A stretch of 64,000 bases of DNA from an uncultured Faecalibacterium sp. (GTDB lineage: Bacteria > Bacillota > Clostridia > Oscillospirales > Ruminococcaceae): assembly GCA_900539945.1 (NCBI GenBank), contig UQDV01000011.1:1-64000 (forward strand), written 5' to 3'. A program made the position numbers and the translations under genes. The notes beneath the pieces were generated by a model that made no database searches, had not been told where the DNA came from, and was given only the letters and a program-made list of their open reading frames with translations. Within the stretch, counting starts at the first letter, position 1. Each line of letters begins with the position of its first letter. Shown piece by piece: positions 52,078 to 60,931 of this stretch.

Positions 52078-53619
52078 ATGCGTGAAAGTGGAATCCTGAT
52101 GCCGGTGTCCAGCCTGCCCGGCCCTTATGGAATTGGCTGCTTTGGCAAGGAAGCATTCAAATTTGTGGATTTTCTGGCCGATGCCGGGCAGAAGATCTGG
52201 CAGCTGCTGCCCCTGAGCCCCACCGGCTACGGCGACAGCCCCTATCAGAGCTGCTCCGCCTTTGCGGGCAACCCCTACTTCATCGACCTTGATGCCCTGA
52301 AGGAAGAAGGCCTGCTCACGGCAGCCCAGCTCAAGGCAGAGCCCTGGGGCGATGATCCGAAGCAGGTGGACTACGGCACCCTGTACACCAGCCGCTACAA
52401 GGTGCTGCGCACCGCCTATGCGGCCTGGCGCAAGGCCTGCAAGGGCCTGCACGGCTGCAGCGATTACTTCCCGGATGACTACTATGCCTTCACCCTGAGC
52501 AACGAGGCATGGCTGGAGGATTATGCCCTGTACATGGCTCTGAAAGTGGCCAACGGCATGAAGAACTGGGTGGAGTGGGAGCGCCCCTACCGCCTGCGGG
52601 ACAAGGCTGCGCTGGCCGCCTTTGCTGCCGAAAACGAGGAAGAGATCGGCTTCTGGAAGTTTGTACAGTACAAGTTCAGCACCCAGTGGCAGGCTGTGAA
52701 GCAGTATGCCAACGACAAGGGTGTGCAGATCCTGGGCGATATCCCCATCTATGTCTCTGCCGACTCGGTGGATGCCTGGGTGGGCGGCAAGCTGTTCGAG
52801 CTGGATGCCGAGGGCCGTTTTGCCCGTGTGGCAGGCTGCCCGCCGGATTATTTCTCCGCCGATGGTCAGCTGTGGGGCAACCCGCTGTATAACTGGACGT
52901 ATCATAAACAGACTGGATATGCGTGGTGGGTCCAGCGGGTGCGCCATGCCCTGGGCATCTACGACCTGCTGCGCATCGACCATTTCCGGGGCTTTGACAC
53001 CTACTGGGCCATCCCTGCCGACAGTGCCACCGCCAAGACCGGTAAGTGGGAAAACGGCCCCGGCATGGAGCTGTTCGACGCGCTGGAGCAGGCGCTGGGC
53101 AAGCTGCCCATCATTGCCGAGGACCTGGGCGAGCTGTTCCCCAGCGTGCGGGAGCTGCTGGCCGACAGCACCTTCCCGGGCATGAAGGTGCTGCAGTTTG
53201 CCTTCAGCGGCGGGGATAACGAGTACCTGCCCCACAACCATGTCAAGAACAGTGTGGTCTACCCCGGCACCCACGACAACACCACTATCACGGCCTGGTG
53301 GGAGAGCGCTGCCACCCCCAAGGAAAAGGCCACGGCGGCGGCCTATCTGCACCTGACCGGCGCACACCCCACCGCAAAGGAAGTCGCCGCCGTCAAAACG
53401 GCGGCTGCCCGCACCGCTCTGCTGCGGGCAGCCCTGGGTTCGGTGGCCGACCGTGCCATCATCCCCATGTACGACTGGCTGGGTCTGGGCGAGGAAGCAC
53501 ACCTGAACACCCCGGGCAAGCTGGGCGGCAACTGGGCATGGCGTGCAGCGGCCGGTTTTGAGAGCAAAACGCTGGCAAAGACCATTGCCGACGAGTGCAG
53601 TGTGTACTGCCGCGTCTAA
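52078..53619 (+). CDS. malQ: 4-alpha-glucanotransferase (amylomaltase)
   Basis: This GH77 enzyme transfers alpha-1,4-glucan segments between maltodextrins and releases glucose. The 513-residue protein begins RESGILMPVSSLPGPYGIG, includes SPTGYGDSPYQS, nucleophile Asp in LLRIDHFRGFDTYW, acid/base Glu in IIAEDLGELFP and GTHDNTTI. Length is standard. GAGGAAGG precedes the ATG at 52078. No maltose or glycogen genes are adjacent. Confidence 0.95.
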   Translation: MRESGILMPVSSLPGPYGIGCFGKEAFKFVDFLADAGQKIWQLLPLSPTGYGDSPYQSCSAFAGNPYFIDLDALKEEGLLTAAQLKAEPWGDDPKQVDYGTLYTSRYKVLRTAYAAWRKACKGLHGCSDYFPDDYYAFTLSNEAWLEDYALYMALKVANGMKNWVEWERPYRLRDKAALAAFAAENEEEIGFWKFVQYKFSTQWQAVKQYANDKGVQILGDIPIYVSADSVDAWVGGKLFELDAEGRFARVAGCPPDYFSADGQLWGNPLYNWTYHKQTGYAWWVQRVRHALGIYDLLRIDHFRGFDTYWAIPADSATAKTGKWENGPGMELFDALEQALGKLPIIAEDLGELFPSVRELLADSTFPGMKVLQFAFSGGDNEYLPHNHVKNSVVYPGTHDNTTITAWWESAATPKEKATAAAYLHLTGAHPTAKEVAAVKTAAARTALLRAALGSVADRAIIPMYDWLGLGEEAHLNTPGKLGGNWAWRAAAGFESKTLAKTIADECSVYCRV

Positions 53620-53807
53620 TTCCGGCGGGCACTTTGTAAATTGTTTGGCAATCTGACGAAAATGCAAAAATTCCAGTGAAAAATTGTGCGTTCTGCTGGC
53701 AATGGCCCCGCCTGAATGTTATAATGACTATGAGTTCCCGGAGAGTGCCGGGAATCAGTCAGCTGCCGGTGCACGGCAGCACGATGCATGATGATGGGGA
53801 AAATGCA

Positions 53808-54599
53808 ATGGAAAAACAATGGACCGAGCAGGATCTGCACAGTTTTGTGCAGACTGCACAGGCGGTGTTTGACAGCGTCAGCCTGACCGAAGAACAGCCG
53901 GAACCCGGCTGGCAGGACGAAAGCCTGCAGGTGGACTATGAGCTGCGCGGCGGACGGGTGGACTGCGTGCTGCACCGCATCGTGGAAGCGGACGGCAAGC
54001 GCTGGAAGCTGCAGATGTCGGCACCGCTGGCAGGCAATGTCCTGCCCGAAGAGCGCATGACGCCCCGGGAACGGGAGCTGTGCCGCGACGATATGAGCCA
54101 CGATTTTCTGACCGGTGTGTACAACCGCCAGTATCTGGAGCGGGTGTTCGGCGCAAAGCTGGAACAGTGGGCCCGGCAGGGCCGCAGCGCCGCTGTGGCT
54201 CTGGTGGCTCTGGACAAGGGCCCTCAGCTCTGCGATACTTACGGCCAGCCGGTGATGGACCAGCTCCATTGCTTTGTGGGCAACCAGTGGAAAAAGCACT
54301 TTGATACCCCGACGGAACAGGTGGTCTGTCGCCTGACCGGCAGCATTTTTGTGGTGGGCAGCGTGGACACCACCGGTCCGCAGCTGGCGGCCCGGATGCA
54401 GGAGCTGTACGAGCAGATGCCGCACGAGTGCATCACCACCACCGGCATGATGCACCGGGTGCAGTTCACCATGAGCGGCGCGGCCGCCGGGCTGGACGAG
54501 GTGGAGGCCAAGAACTGGCCCGCCCTCTACGAGCTGTGCGATGCCCGCCTGCGCAAGGTGCAGGCTTCCGGCGGCGACCGGATCGGCTGTGCCGAATAA
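53808..54599 (+). CDS. Degenerate GGDEF-domain protein
   Basis: The 263-residue protein has an N-terminal domain (1-85) of unknown type and a GGDEF-like fold from residue 95, with HDFLTGVYNRQYLERVF matching the start of cyclase domains (DxLTGLxNR). The active-site motif that should read RxGGDEF is RLTGSIFVVG (175-184), so cyclase activity is not expected. Such proteins may bind GTP or cyclic-di-GMP or act as partners. TATAAT near 53720 and a leader hairpin precede it. GGGGA serves the start. Confidence 0.8.
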   Translation: MEKQWTEQDLHSFVQTAQAVFDSVSLTEEQPEPGWQDESLQVDYELRGGRVDCVLHRIVEADGKRWKLQMSAPLAGNVLPEERMTPRERELCRDDMSHDFLTGVYNRQYLERVFGAKLEQWARQGRSAAVALVALDKGPQLCDTYGQPVMDQLHCFVGNQWKKHFDTPTEQVVCRLTGSIFVVGSVDTTGPQLAARMQELYEQMPHECITTTGMMHRVQFTMSGAAAGLDEVEAKNWPALYELCDARLRKVQASGGDRIGCAE

Positions 54600-54615
54600 C
54601 GATCATGTATAGAAA

Positions 54616-54656
54616 AGCCCCTTTTGGCGCACACTGGCTGCCAAAGGGGGCTTTTT
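54616..54656 (+). terminator. Terminator hairpin that also covers the next gene's ribosome site
   Basis: AGCCCCTTTTGGC (54616-54628) pairs with GCCAAAGGGGGCT (54640-54652), then TTTTT. The sequence AAAGGGGG in the right arm is also the only Shine-Dalgarno for the ATG at 54659. Confidence 0.8.
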
Positions 54657-54658
54657 GT

Positions 54659-55099
54659 ATGGAAAACCAGAAAAACGACAACCTCAATCTCCTGGAAGCC
54701 GTGGTGCAGAACACCGAAATGGGCAAGAACACGCTGGAACAGATCGTGCCGATGACCGACGACACTCAGTTCAAGGCGGAGCTGCTGCGCCAGCGCAACC
54801 TCTACCACCAACTCAATCAGGAGGCCCACACCGCCATGGAAGCCTGCGGCGGCACCGCCCAGGGCCAGAGCGCCATGGCAAAATTCAACACGAAGATGGG
54901 CATCAGCATGAAGACCCTGACCGACAAGTCCACCCGCAACCTGGCCGAGATGCTGACCCAGGGCAGCGGCATGGGAGTGGTGGACTGCGTGAAGGCACAG
55001 AAGGACTACCCCAATGCCGCACCCGGCACCAAGCGCCTTGCCCAGCGGCTGATGGAATTTGAAGAGGACAACCGCGTCCGGCTGGAACAGTTTTTGTAA
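54659..55099 (+). CDS. Small helical protein (ferritin-like/DUF2383-like fold?)
   Basis: The 146-residue, mostly helical protein has four predicted amphipathic helices (about 8-30, 38-65, 75-98, 115-145), e.g. FKAELLRQRNLYHQLNQEAH and TKRLAQRLMEFEEDNRVRLE. The arrangement resembles four-helix stress proteins, though metal-ligand Glu/His motifs are not clear. Its ribosome site is inside a terminator hairpin, so translation may be low or regulated. Confidence 0.7.
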   Translation: MENQKNDNLNLLEAVVQNTEMGKNTLEQIVPMTDDTQFKAELLRQRNLYHQLNQEAHTAMEACGGTAQGQSAMAKFNTKMGISMKTLTDKSTRNLAEMLTQGSGMGVVDCVKAQKDYPNAAPGTKRLAQRLMEFEEDNRVRLEQFL

Positions 55100-55121
55100 G
55101 AAACGTTACTTGGCTGCGTGT

Positions 55122-55229
55122 CGGTAGCTTTCTCCTCGGACACGAGTCGGGCCATTCCATCGCCCGCCCTATTGCCCTGACGGGCAACAGGGTCCCACCC
55201 CAGCGGACGGTCCTCGGAGAAACTCCCGG
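55122..55229. repeat. Structured ~105 bp repeat, copy B
   Basis: This is the inverted second copy of 51829-51936. Relative to copy A, one outer base pair changes from T-A to C-G, and the central hairpin gains one C-G pair while keeping a 4-base loop. Confidence 0.85.
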
Positions 55230-55266
55230 CCCACAGCCGGTACAGAGAGTATTACGTCAGAAACAC

Positions 55267-55304
55267 AAACCCCCGGCAGGGCCTGTTGAGCCTGCCGGGG
55301 GTTT
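55267..55304. terminator. Bidirectional terminator before mtnN 3' end
   Basis: AAACCCCCGGCAGG pairs with CCTGCCGGGGGTTT around a 10-base loop. Confidence 0.85.
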
Positions 55305-55323
55305 CATCTGGAAAAGCTGAAAA

Positions 55324-56007
55324 TCAGAGTGCTTCCACCATGGCGGCCACGATCTTCGTGGCGGTGGCAACGTACTCTGCGATGCTGAACTTCTTGACCA
55401 CCAGCACCTCGTGGCCGTCCTCGTCGGCATTGTCGCTCATGGCGCGCAGGATGACGCAGGGCACGCCGTTCTTGGCGGCGATCTGGCTCACGGCTGCACC
55501 TTCCATCTCCACGCAGTCCGGGGCGCACTTGGCCTCGATGGCGGCCTTGGTCTCGCTGTCGCCCACGAACAGGTCGCCGGTGGCGATCTTGCCCACCAGT
55601 GCCTTGACACCGGCCTCGGCACAGGCCTTTTCGGCGGCGGCGATCAGCTCCGGGTCACCGGTGTATTCCTTCAGGAAGGGCGGGTTCTGGCAGATCATGT
55701 CCAGCTGGGCGTCGTGGTACAGCACGGTCTTGCCGATGACCACGTCGCCGATGCCGATCTTCGAGGTCATGTTGCCTGCAATGCCGGAGAAGATGATCTT
55801 CTCGGCACCGAACTTGGTGATGAGCACCTGGGTGGTGGCGGCGGCGTTGGCCTTGCCCATGCCGGCACAGCACACCACCACCTGCTTGCCTGCCAGCGTG
55901 CCCTTGTGGTACTCCACGCCGCCGTAGGGTTCCACGGTGACGTTTTCCAAGCGGGCACACAGCTGATCGACTTCATCGGGCATTGCGCCCATAATACCAA
56001 AAATCAT
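55324..56007 (-). CDS. mtnN: 5'-methylthioadenosine/S-adenosylhomocysteine nucleosidase
   Basis: This enzyme cleaves MTA and SAH to adenine and a thioribose product, recycling methionine and yielding the AI-2 precursor. The 227-residue protein has GIMGAMPDEV at the start, FSGIAGNMT, catalytic Glu in CVEMEGAAVSQIA and Asp in RAMSDNADED. It lies 10 bases after ychF on the same strand, forming an operon. Confidence 0.95.
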   Translation of the reverse strand: MIFGIMGAMPDEVDQLCARLENVTVEPYGGVEYHKGTLAGKQVVVCCAGMGKANAAATTQVLITKFGAEKIIFSGIAGNMTSKIGIGDVVIGKTVLYHDAQLDMICQNPPFLKEYTGDPELIAAAEKACAEAGVKALVGKIATGDLFVGDSETKAAIEAKCAPDCVEMEGAAVSQIAAKNGVPCVILRAMSDNADEDGHEVLVVKKFSIAEYVATATKIVAAMVEAL

Positions 56008-56017
56008 AGAACTCTCC

Positions 56018-57151
56018 TTACACGTTGAACAGGAACTCGATGACGTCGCCGTCGTTCACGACGTACTCCTTGCCTTCGGTGCGCTGCAGGCCCTTGGCCT
56101 TGACGGCGGCGTAGTCGAAGTTGTTGGCTTCCAGATCCTTGTAGCCGATGACGCTGGCGCGGATGAAGCCGCGTTCAAAATCGCTGTGGATCTTGCCGGC
56201 AGCCTGCGGGGCCTTGGTGCCCTTGCGGATGGTCCAGGCGCGGCACTCCTTCTTGCCGTCGGTCAGGAAGGAGATCAGGCCCAGCAGGTCGTAGCTGGCG
56301 GTGATCAGGTTGTCCAGGCCGCTGGCCTCGATGCCCATCTCAGCCAGGAATTCCTTCTTCTCCTCGGGGGAGTAGTCGGCAATGTCCTCTTCGGTCTTGG
56401 CGCAGATGGGGATGTAACGGGCGCCCTCTTCCTTGGCGCGGGCGGCCACCAGCGGAACATACTTATTGTTCTCGATGCCCTCCATCAGGTCATCCTCGCC
56501 CACGTTGCAGGCGTACAGCACCGGCTTTGCGCTCAGCAGGCCCATCTCGTGCAGCACAGCCTGCTGCTCGGCGTCACCCTCGTCAAAGTCGAAGCTGCGG
56601 GCGGGCTTGCCGGCGCTCAGGTGGTCGGCAAGCTGCTGCAGCCAGGCGGCCTCGGCGGCGGCACCCTTGTTGTTGCCGCTCTTGGCGGCCTTGGCCATGC
56701 GGCCGGCGCGGTTCTGCACCACTTCCAGGTCGGACAGGATCAGCTCGTAGTCGATGGCGTCAATGTCCGAGATGGGGTCCACGGCTTCAGCCTTGGAGAC
56801 GTCCTCCACCACATGGATGATGTTGTCGTCGTCAAAGCAGCGCACCACATGCACGATGGCGTCGCACTCGCGGATGTGGCCCAGGAACTTGTTGCCCAGG
56901 CCGGCACCCTGGCTGGCACCCTTCACCAGACCGGCGATGTCCACGAACTCCACGATGGCGGGGGTCTTTTTGTTGGTCTGCCACACCTCGGCCAGCTTGT
57001 CCAGACGCTTGTCCGGCACGGCCACGATGCCGCTGTTGGGCTCGATGGTGCAGAAAGGATAGTTGGCTGCCTCCGCGTTCTTGGTGGAGGTGATGGCGTT
57101 GAACAGAGTGGACTTGCCGACGTTCGGCAGGCCGACGATACCTAACTTCAT
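56018..57151 (-). CDS. ychF: Redox-responsive ATPase/GTPase YchF
   Basis: This OBG-family P-loop ATPase binds ribosomes and takes part in stress responses. The protein of 377 residues has GLPNVGKSTLFNAI (P-loop), DIAGLVKGASQGAGLGNKF (G3 region), the ATP-specifying NxxE-type motif in YACNVGEDDL, and a C-terminal TGS domain ending YVVNDGDVIEFLFNV. Start at 57151 follows AAGGAG. The promoter is at 57200-57228. Confidence 0.96.
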   Translation of the reverse strand: MKLGIVGLPNVGKSTLFNAITSTKNAEAANYPFCTIEPNSGIVAVPDKRLDKLAEVWQTNKKTPAIVEFVDIAGLVKGASQGAGLGNKFLGHIRECDAIVHVVRCFDDDNIIHVVEDVSKAEAVDPISDIDAIDYELILSDLEVVQNRAGRMAKAAKSGNNKGAAAEAAWLQQLADHLSAGKPARSFDFDEGDAEQQAVLHEMGLLSAKPVLYACNVGEDDLMEGIENNKYVPLVAARAKEEGARYIPICAKTEEDIADYSPEEKKEFLAEMGIEASGLDNLITASYDLLGLISFLTDGKKECRAWTIRKGTKAPQAAGKIHSDFERGFIRASVIGYKDLEANNFDYAAVKAKGLQRTEGKEYVVNDGDVIEFLFNV

Positions 57152-57199
57152 ATAAAATACGCTCCTTACACGTTTTTTGGGCATAACAATACATCTATC

Positions 57200-57228
57200 A
57201 TTATACGCAAAGCACCGGGGGAGCGCAA
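57200..57228 (-). promoter_or_regulatory. ychF-mtnN promoter
   Basis: On the minus strand TTGCGC (57223-57228) and TATAAT (57200-57205) have a 17 bp spacer. Confidence 0.8.
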
Positions 57229-57260
57229 GCGTTTTGGCAAGATTGGCCCTTTGGGGCAGA

Positions 57261-57300
57261 CAAAAAGCCCGCCGGGGAGCAAGGCATCCCCCGACGGGCC
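57261..57300 (-). terminator. Terminator after the HIT gene
   Basis: On the minus strand GCCCGTCGGGG pairs with CCCCGGCGGGC around a short loop, then TTTTTG. Confidence 0.85.
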
Positions 57301-57314
57301 GGGACAGGTGAAAA

Positions 57315-57734
57315 TTACAGCAGCTTTGCGCGCAGGTCGGCGATCATGGCGTCGTACTCGGCGTCGGTCAGCAGCACCTTGGGCAGGCTGTCGCTGAAGG
57401 GCTGGCCCCAGCTCACGCCGCCCTTGTACTTGGGCACGATGTGCACATGCACATGGGGCATGCCATCGCCGTAGGTGGCGTAGTTGATCTTGTCCGGGTG
57501 GTACAGCTCATCCAGGACCTTCGCCACCTTGGCCACGTCGGCAAAGTAACCGGCGTTCTCCTCCGGGGTCAGCTGGAAGTACTCGGTCTTGTGGCCCTTG
57601 AAGGCCACCACGCAGCGGCCCTTGTTCTTCTGGTCGCGGAACAGGTATACGATGCTGTAGGGCAGCTCGCAGACGTCCAGCATCAGAGCCTTGCGCTTTT
57701 CGTTGTCTTTTTCACAGTAAAAACATTCAGCCAT
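57315..57734 (-). CDS. HIT family nucleotide hydrolase
   Basis: The 139-residue protein has the histidine triad HVHVHIVP (His94, His96, His98) near the C-terminal third and an N-terminal CFYCEKD pair that may bind zinc. HIT proteins hydrolyse nucleoside phosphoramidates or dinucleotides. It is a single gene with its own promoter and terminator. Confidence 0.92.
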   Translation of the reverse strand: MAECFYCEKDNEKRKALMLDVCELPYSIVYLFRDQKNKGRCVVAFKGHKTEYFQLTPEENAGYFADVAKVAKVLDELYHPDKINYATYGDGMPHVHVHIVPKYKGGVSWGQPFSDSLPKVLLTDAEYDAMIADLRAKLL

Positions 57735-58214
57735 GGGGAATACCTCTCTTCTCTCAAAACATAAAGCGGTGCGGCACCGCTTGCGATGCAGGAATGAAGC
57801 CCCGGCTTGTAGTACAAACCCGGTACGGTTTCAGTATACATCCCGCCCGGTAAAATGCAAGGAACTTTTCCCGCCCGGCGGCAATTTTGGCGGCCTGTAC
57901 AAACCGGATGACGCTGTTTTGTGCGGTTTTTCGGCTCGAAGGGGCAAAAACGCGACGCTGATGCCTCGTCGACAGGAGCGGACCTGACCCGGCGAAATAC
58001 ATCCATCGACCGACGTGTGATGTCAGACCGAAATGCGGCCGCCGGGCCGGGCACATCCGGATGGGCAGAAGAACGGAGCTTGTGAAAAAATCATACAAAA
58101 CCTTCTTTATTTTGTCATAACTCTCCAGTATAATAAAAGATGGAGAGCCTTTTTGACACACGGCCTGCCGCAAGCGCGGCGGCCATTGGATAGACCAGAC
58201 GGGAGGAAACCTTT
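57735..58214. promoter_or_regulatory. Divergent promoter region, HIT and two-component genes
   Basis: For HIT (minus strand) TTGCAT (57855-57860) lies 16 bp from TATACT (57833-57838). For the regulator (plus strand) TTTATT (58106-58111) lies 17 bp from TATAAT (58129-58134). Between them nothing recognisable is seen. Confidence 0.7.
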
Positions 58215-58913
58215 ATGGCAAACGAAAAGATCCTTGTGGTGGATGATGACGCCAACATCTGTGAGCTGCTGCGCCTGTACCTGACCAAGGAGGGCTATCA
58301 GGTCACCACGGCCGGCGACGGCGAGGAGGGCCTGGAAAAGTTCAACCAGATCAAGCCCGACATGGTGCTGCTGGATGTGATGATGCCCCGGATGGACGGC
58401 CTGGAAGTGTGCCGCCGCATCCGCAAGGCGGGCAATACCCCGGTGATGATGCTCACCGCCAAGGGCGAGACCTTTGACAAGGTGCTGGGCCTGGAGCTGG
58501 GCGCCGACGATTACATGGTCAAGCCCTTTGACGCCAAGGAAGTGGTGGCCCGCATCAAGGCGGTGCTGCGCCGCTGCCAGACCACCTCGGCTGCAGCCGA
58601 GAGCACCGAGGGCGTGATCGAGTTCGACAACCTGCGCCTGGACATGAACAGCTATGAGCTGCGGGTCAAGGGCAAGGTGGTGGAGGCTCCGCCCAAGGAG
58701 CTGGAACTGCTCAACTGCCTGGCTTCCCACCCCAACCGTGTGTACACCCGCGACCAGCTGCTGGACGAGGTGTGGGGCTTTGAGTATTACGGCGACAGCC
58801 GTACCATCGACGTGCACGTCAAACGCCTGCGCGAAAAGCTGGCCGGTGCTTCCGACAAGTGGGAGCTGAAAACCGTGTGGGGCGTGGGCTATAAATTCGA
58901 GGTGCGTCAGTAA
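58215..58913 (+). CDS. OmpR/PhoB-family response regulator
   Basis: The 232-residue regulator has a receiver domain (1-118) with Asp10-Asp12 and phospho-acceptor Asp54 (VLLDVMMPRMDG), Lys in MVKPFD, and a winged-helix domain (about 135-230; PPKELELLNCLASHPNRVYTRDQLLDEVWG, TIDVHVKRLREKL). It is the partner of the kinase whose start overlaps its stop by 1 base. The class includes WalR, PhoP and ResD; target genes are not evident. Confidence 0.95.
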   Translation: MANEKILVVDDDANICELLRLYLTKEGYQVTTAGDGEEGLEKFNQIKPDMVLLDVMMPRMDGLEVCRRIRKAGNTPVMMLTAKGETFDKVLGLELGADDYMVKPFDAKEVVARIKAVLRRCQTTSAAAESTEGVIEFDNLRLDMNSYELRVKGKVVEAPPKELELLNCLASHPNRVYTRDQLLDEVWGFEYYGDSRTIDVHVKRLREKLAGASDKWELKTVWGVGYKFEVRQ

Positions 58914-60433
58914 TGCGCAAGAGTATCTCGACGGCATTCTTCTCGCTGGTGTCCACCCTGATGGTGCTGGGCATCGTGCTGATGGGCTGTTCGGAATGGG
59001 TGCTGTTCAAGAATTATTTTGCCCGGGACCGCTATGAGACGCTGGACCAGGTGGTGGGGGTCACCCGCCGCACGGCCCAGTATCTGGCCCAGCAGGCGGC
59101 GCTGCCGGAGGGCGACGAGCTGGACGCCCTGAACACCAAGCTGGAGATCATCGGCGAGAGCGCGGAGGCCTATCTGTTCTTCACCGACAACGACGGCCGG
59201 GTGCTGATCGCTTCCAGCCCGGAAATGCTCACCGCACAGGCCGTGCCGGATGAGATGATGAAGAAGGCGGCGGCCTCCGGCGCGGACTACTACCATGTGT
59301 TCGGTACGCTGGATGGGGTGCTGACCGAAAAAAGCTATATCACCGTCAGTGAGATGTGCGACGAGCGCGGCAGCCAGAGCGGCTGGATCTTTTTGTGCTC
59401 CTCCGGCAGGCAGCTCACCGAGTTCAAGCAGCAGTTCTGGTCCAACTTCCTGCTGTCGGCCTGCGTGATGCTGCTGTGCGCCAGCATCCTGACCAAGCTG
59501 TTGATGCGCAAACTCACCGACCCGCTGCAGAAGGTGACCGACGCGGCCCAGCGCTTTGGCGGCGGCGACCTGTCCGTGCGTGTGGAAGGCGTGGAAGGCG
59601 AAGGGGAAGTGGCCGACCTGGCCCGCACTTTCAACCGCATGGCCGACAACATCCAGACCAACGACAACTCCCGGGGCCAGTTCATGGGCAACATCGCCCA
59701 CGAGCTGCGCACCCCCATGACCACCATCAAGGGCTTTGTGGACGGCATGCTGGACGGCACCATCCCGCCCGACATGCAGAACCATTATCTGCAGCTGGTC
59801 AGCGAGGAGACGGGCCGTCTGGCCCGTCTGATCCAGAACATGCTGGATCTGTCCAAGCTGGAAAGCGGCGAATACCAGGTCAATGCCCGGATGTTCAACA
59901 TCTGGGACACCCTCACCGGCGTGGCGCTCTCGGCCGAGCAGCGCATCAACGACGGCATGATCGAGATCGAGGGCCTGACCATGGACGAAAAGGCGCTGGT
60001 GTACGCCGACCCGGACCTGATCCATCAGGTGGTGTACAACCTGCTGGACAACGCCATCAAGTTCACCCCGGCGGGCGGCACCATCCGCTTCAGCGTGGAA
60101 AAACTGGGCCCGGAAACCGAGATCGCTGTCTGGAACTCCGGTCAGGGCATCAGCCCGGAGGCACTGCCCTATGTGTTCCAGCGCTTCTACAAGGAGGACC
60201 GCTCCCGCGGCCTGCACGCCCGCGGCGCGGGCCTGGGCCTGAACATCTGCAAGGTGCTGGTCAACCTGTCCGGCGGACAGATCCGGGTGGAGAGCCAGCA
60301 GGGCGAGTGGTGCCGGTTCGTATTCACCCTGCCCTCGCAGGCCCCGAACCCCGGCGGCATGAAGCGCCTGCCCGACGAGGCCGGCGGTGCCCCCGCCGTG
60401 GAGGACCCGGCCAGCATGAAACCGGTGGAATAA
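58913..60433 (+). CDS. Sensor histidine kinase (WalK/PhoR type)
   Basis: The 506-residue kinase has a membrane segment (8-28), an extracellular sensor domain (about 35-172; AYLFFTDNDGRVLIASS resembles a Cache/PAS-like fold), a second membrane segment (175-197), a HAMP domain (198-250), the phospho-acceptor His263 in IAHELRTPMTT, and a HATPase domain with N-box NLLDNAIKF and G-boxes. The C-terminal ~35 residues are Pro/Gly-rich. The ligand is unknown. A strong terminator follows. Confidence 0.95.
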   Translation: MRKSISTAFFSLVSTLMVLGIVLMGCSEWVLFKNYFARDRYETLDQVVGVTRRTAQYLAQQAALPEGDELDALNTKLEIIGESAEAYLFFTDNDGRVLIASSPEMLTAQAVPDEMMKKAAASGADYYHVFGTLDGVLTEKSYITVSEMCDERGSQSGWIFLCSSGRQLTEFKQQFWSNFLLSACVMLLCASILTKLLMRKLTDPLQKVTDAAQRFGGGDLSVRVEGVEGEGEVADLARTFNRMADNIQTNDNSRGQFMGNIAHELRTPMTTIKGFVDGMLDGTIPPDMQNHYLQLVSEETGRLARLIQNMLDLSKLESGEYQVNARMFNIWDTLTGVALSAEQRINDGMIEIEGLTMDEKALVYADPDLIHQVVYNLLDNAIKFTPAGGTIRFSVEKLGPETEIAVWNSGQGISPEALPYVFQRFYKEDRSRGLHARGAGLGLNICKVLVNLSGGQIRVESQQGEWCRFVFTLPSQAPNPGGMKRLPDEAGGAPAVEDPASMKPVE

Positions 60434-60437
60434 CCGC

Positions 60438-60482
60438 ACAGCCAGACTGCCCGGACGTCAGGGCGGTCTGGCTGTTTTGTGT
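60438..60482 (+). terminator. Terminator after the two-component genes
   Basis: CAGCCAGACTGCCC pairs with GGGCGGTCTGGCTG around an 8-base loop, then TTTTGTGTTT. Confidence 0.88.
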
Positions 60483-60931
60483 TTCAGGAACGGAAAATAT
60501 TCTCTTTTGATGGCAAAAGAGAACTTGTTGGGGCGAGCCACCTCGGTTGCTGCGCGACAGCCGCAGGCTGACAGCTGCCGATGCCGGTGCCCGTAACGAC
60601 CCCTCCTGTGAAAAGGCGTTTGGAGCGCTCCGCAGAGCGCGACAAACGCGAATATAAAAATAATTTTTCCGCTATTTATGGCGAAGCGCACGCGAAGCCA
60701 TTTCAAATCGTCAATACGCCGCCCGCAGGGCCAAAAGAAAGAGGGCAGATGGACAAATCTATCCAATTACGACTTTTCGGTGAAAAACAGGCCGGCAGGT
60801 TTGATTTTTTGTGCGTTTTCATGTAAACTAAAGATATCCATGCCCCGGTATTCCGGAAACTGCAAAACTGGAAAAATACCGGGCCTGTGAGGATAAAAAC
60901 TTTTGAATATAACGGAGCGTAACGATATACT
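60483..60931 (+). promoter_or_regulatory. Gene-free region and rpe promoter
   Basis: TTGATT (60801-60806) and TAAACT (60824-60829) have a 17 bp spacer ahead of rpe. The leader has a hairpin CCCGGTATT/AATACCGGG (60843-60893). The upstream part carries a segment (60521-60555) resembling 1395-1440; the rest shows no gene. Confidence 0.6.

Noticed and set aside
53700-53727. Sigma-54 promoter before the degenerate GGDEF gene
   Set aside because: CTGGCA-like bases occur but the GG/GC spacing does not fit; a TATAAT at the normal position explains it.
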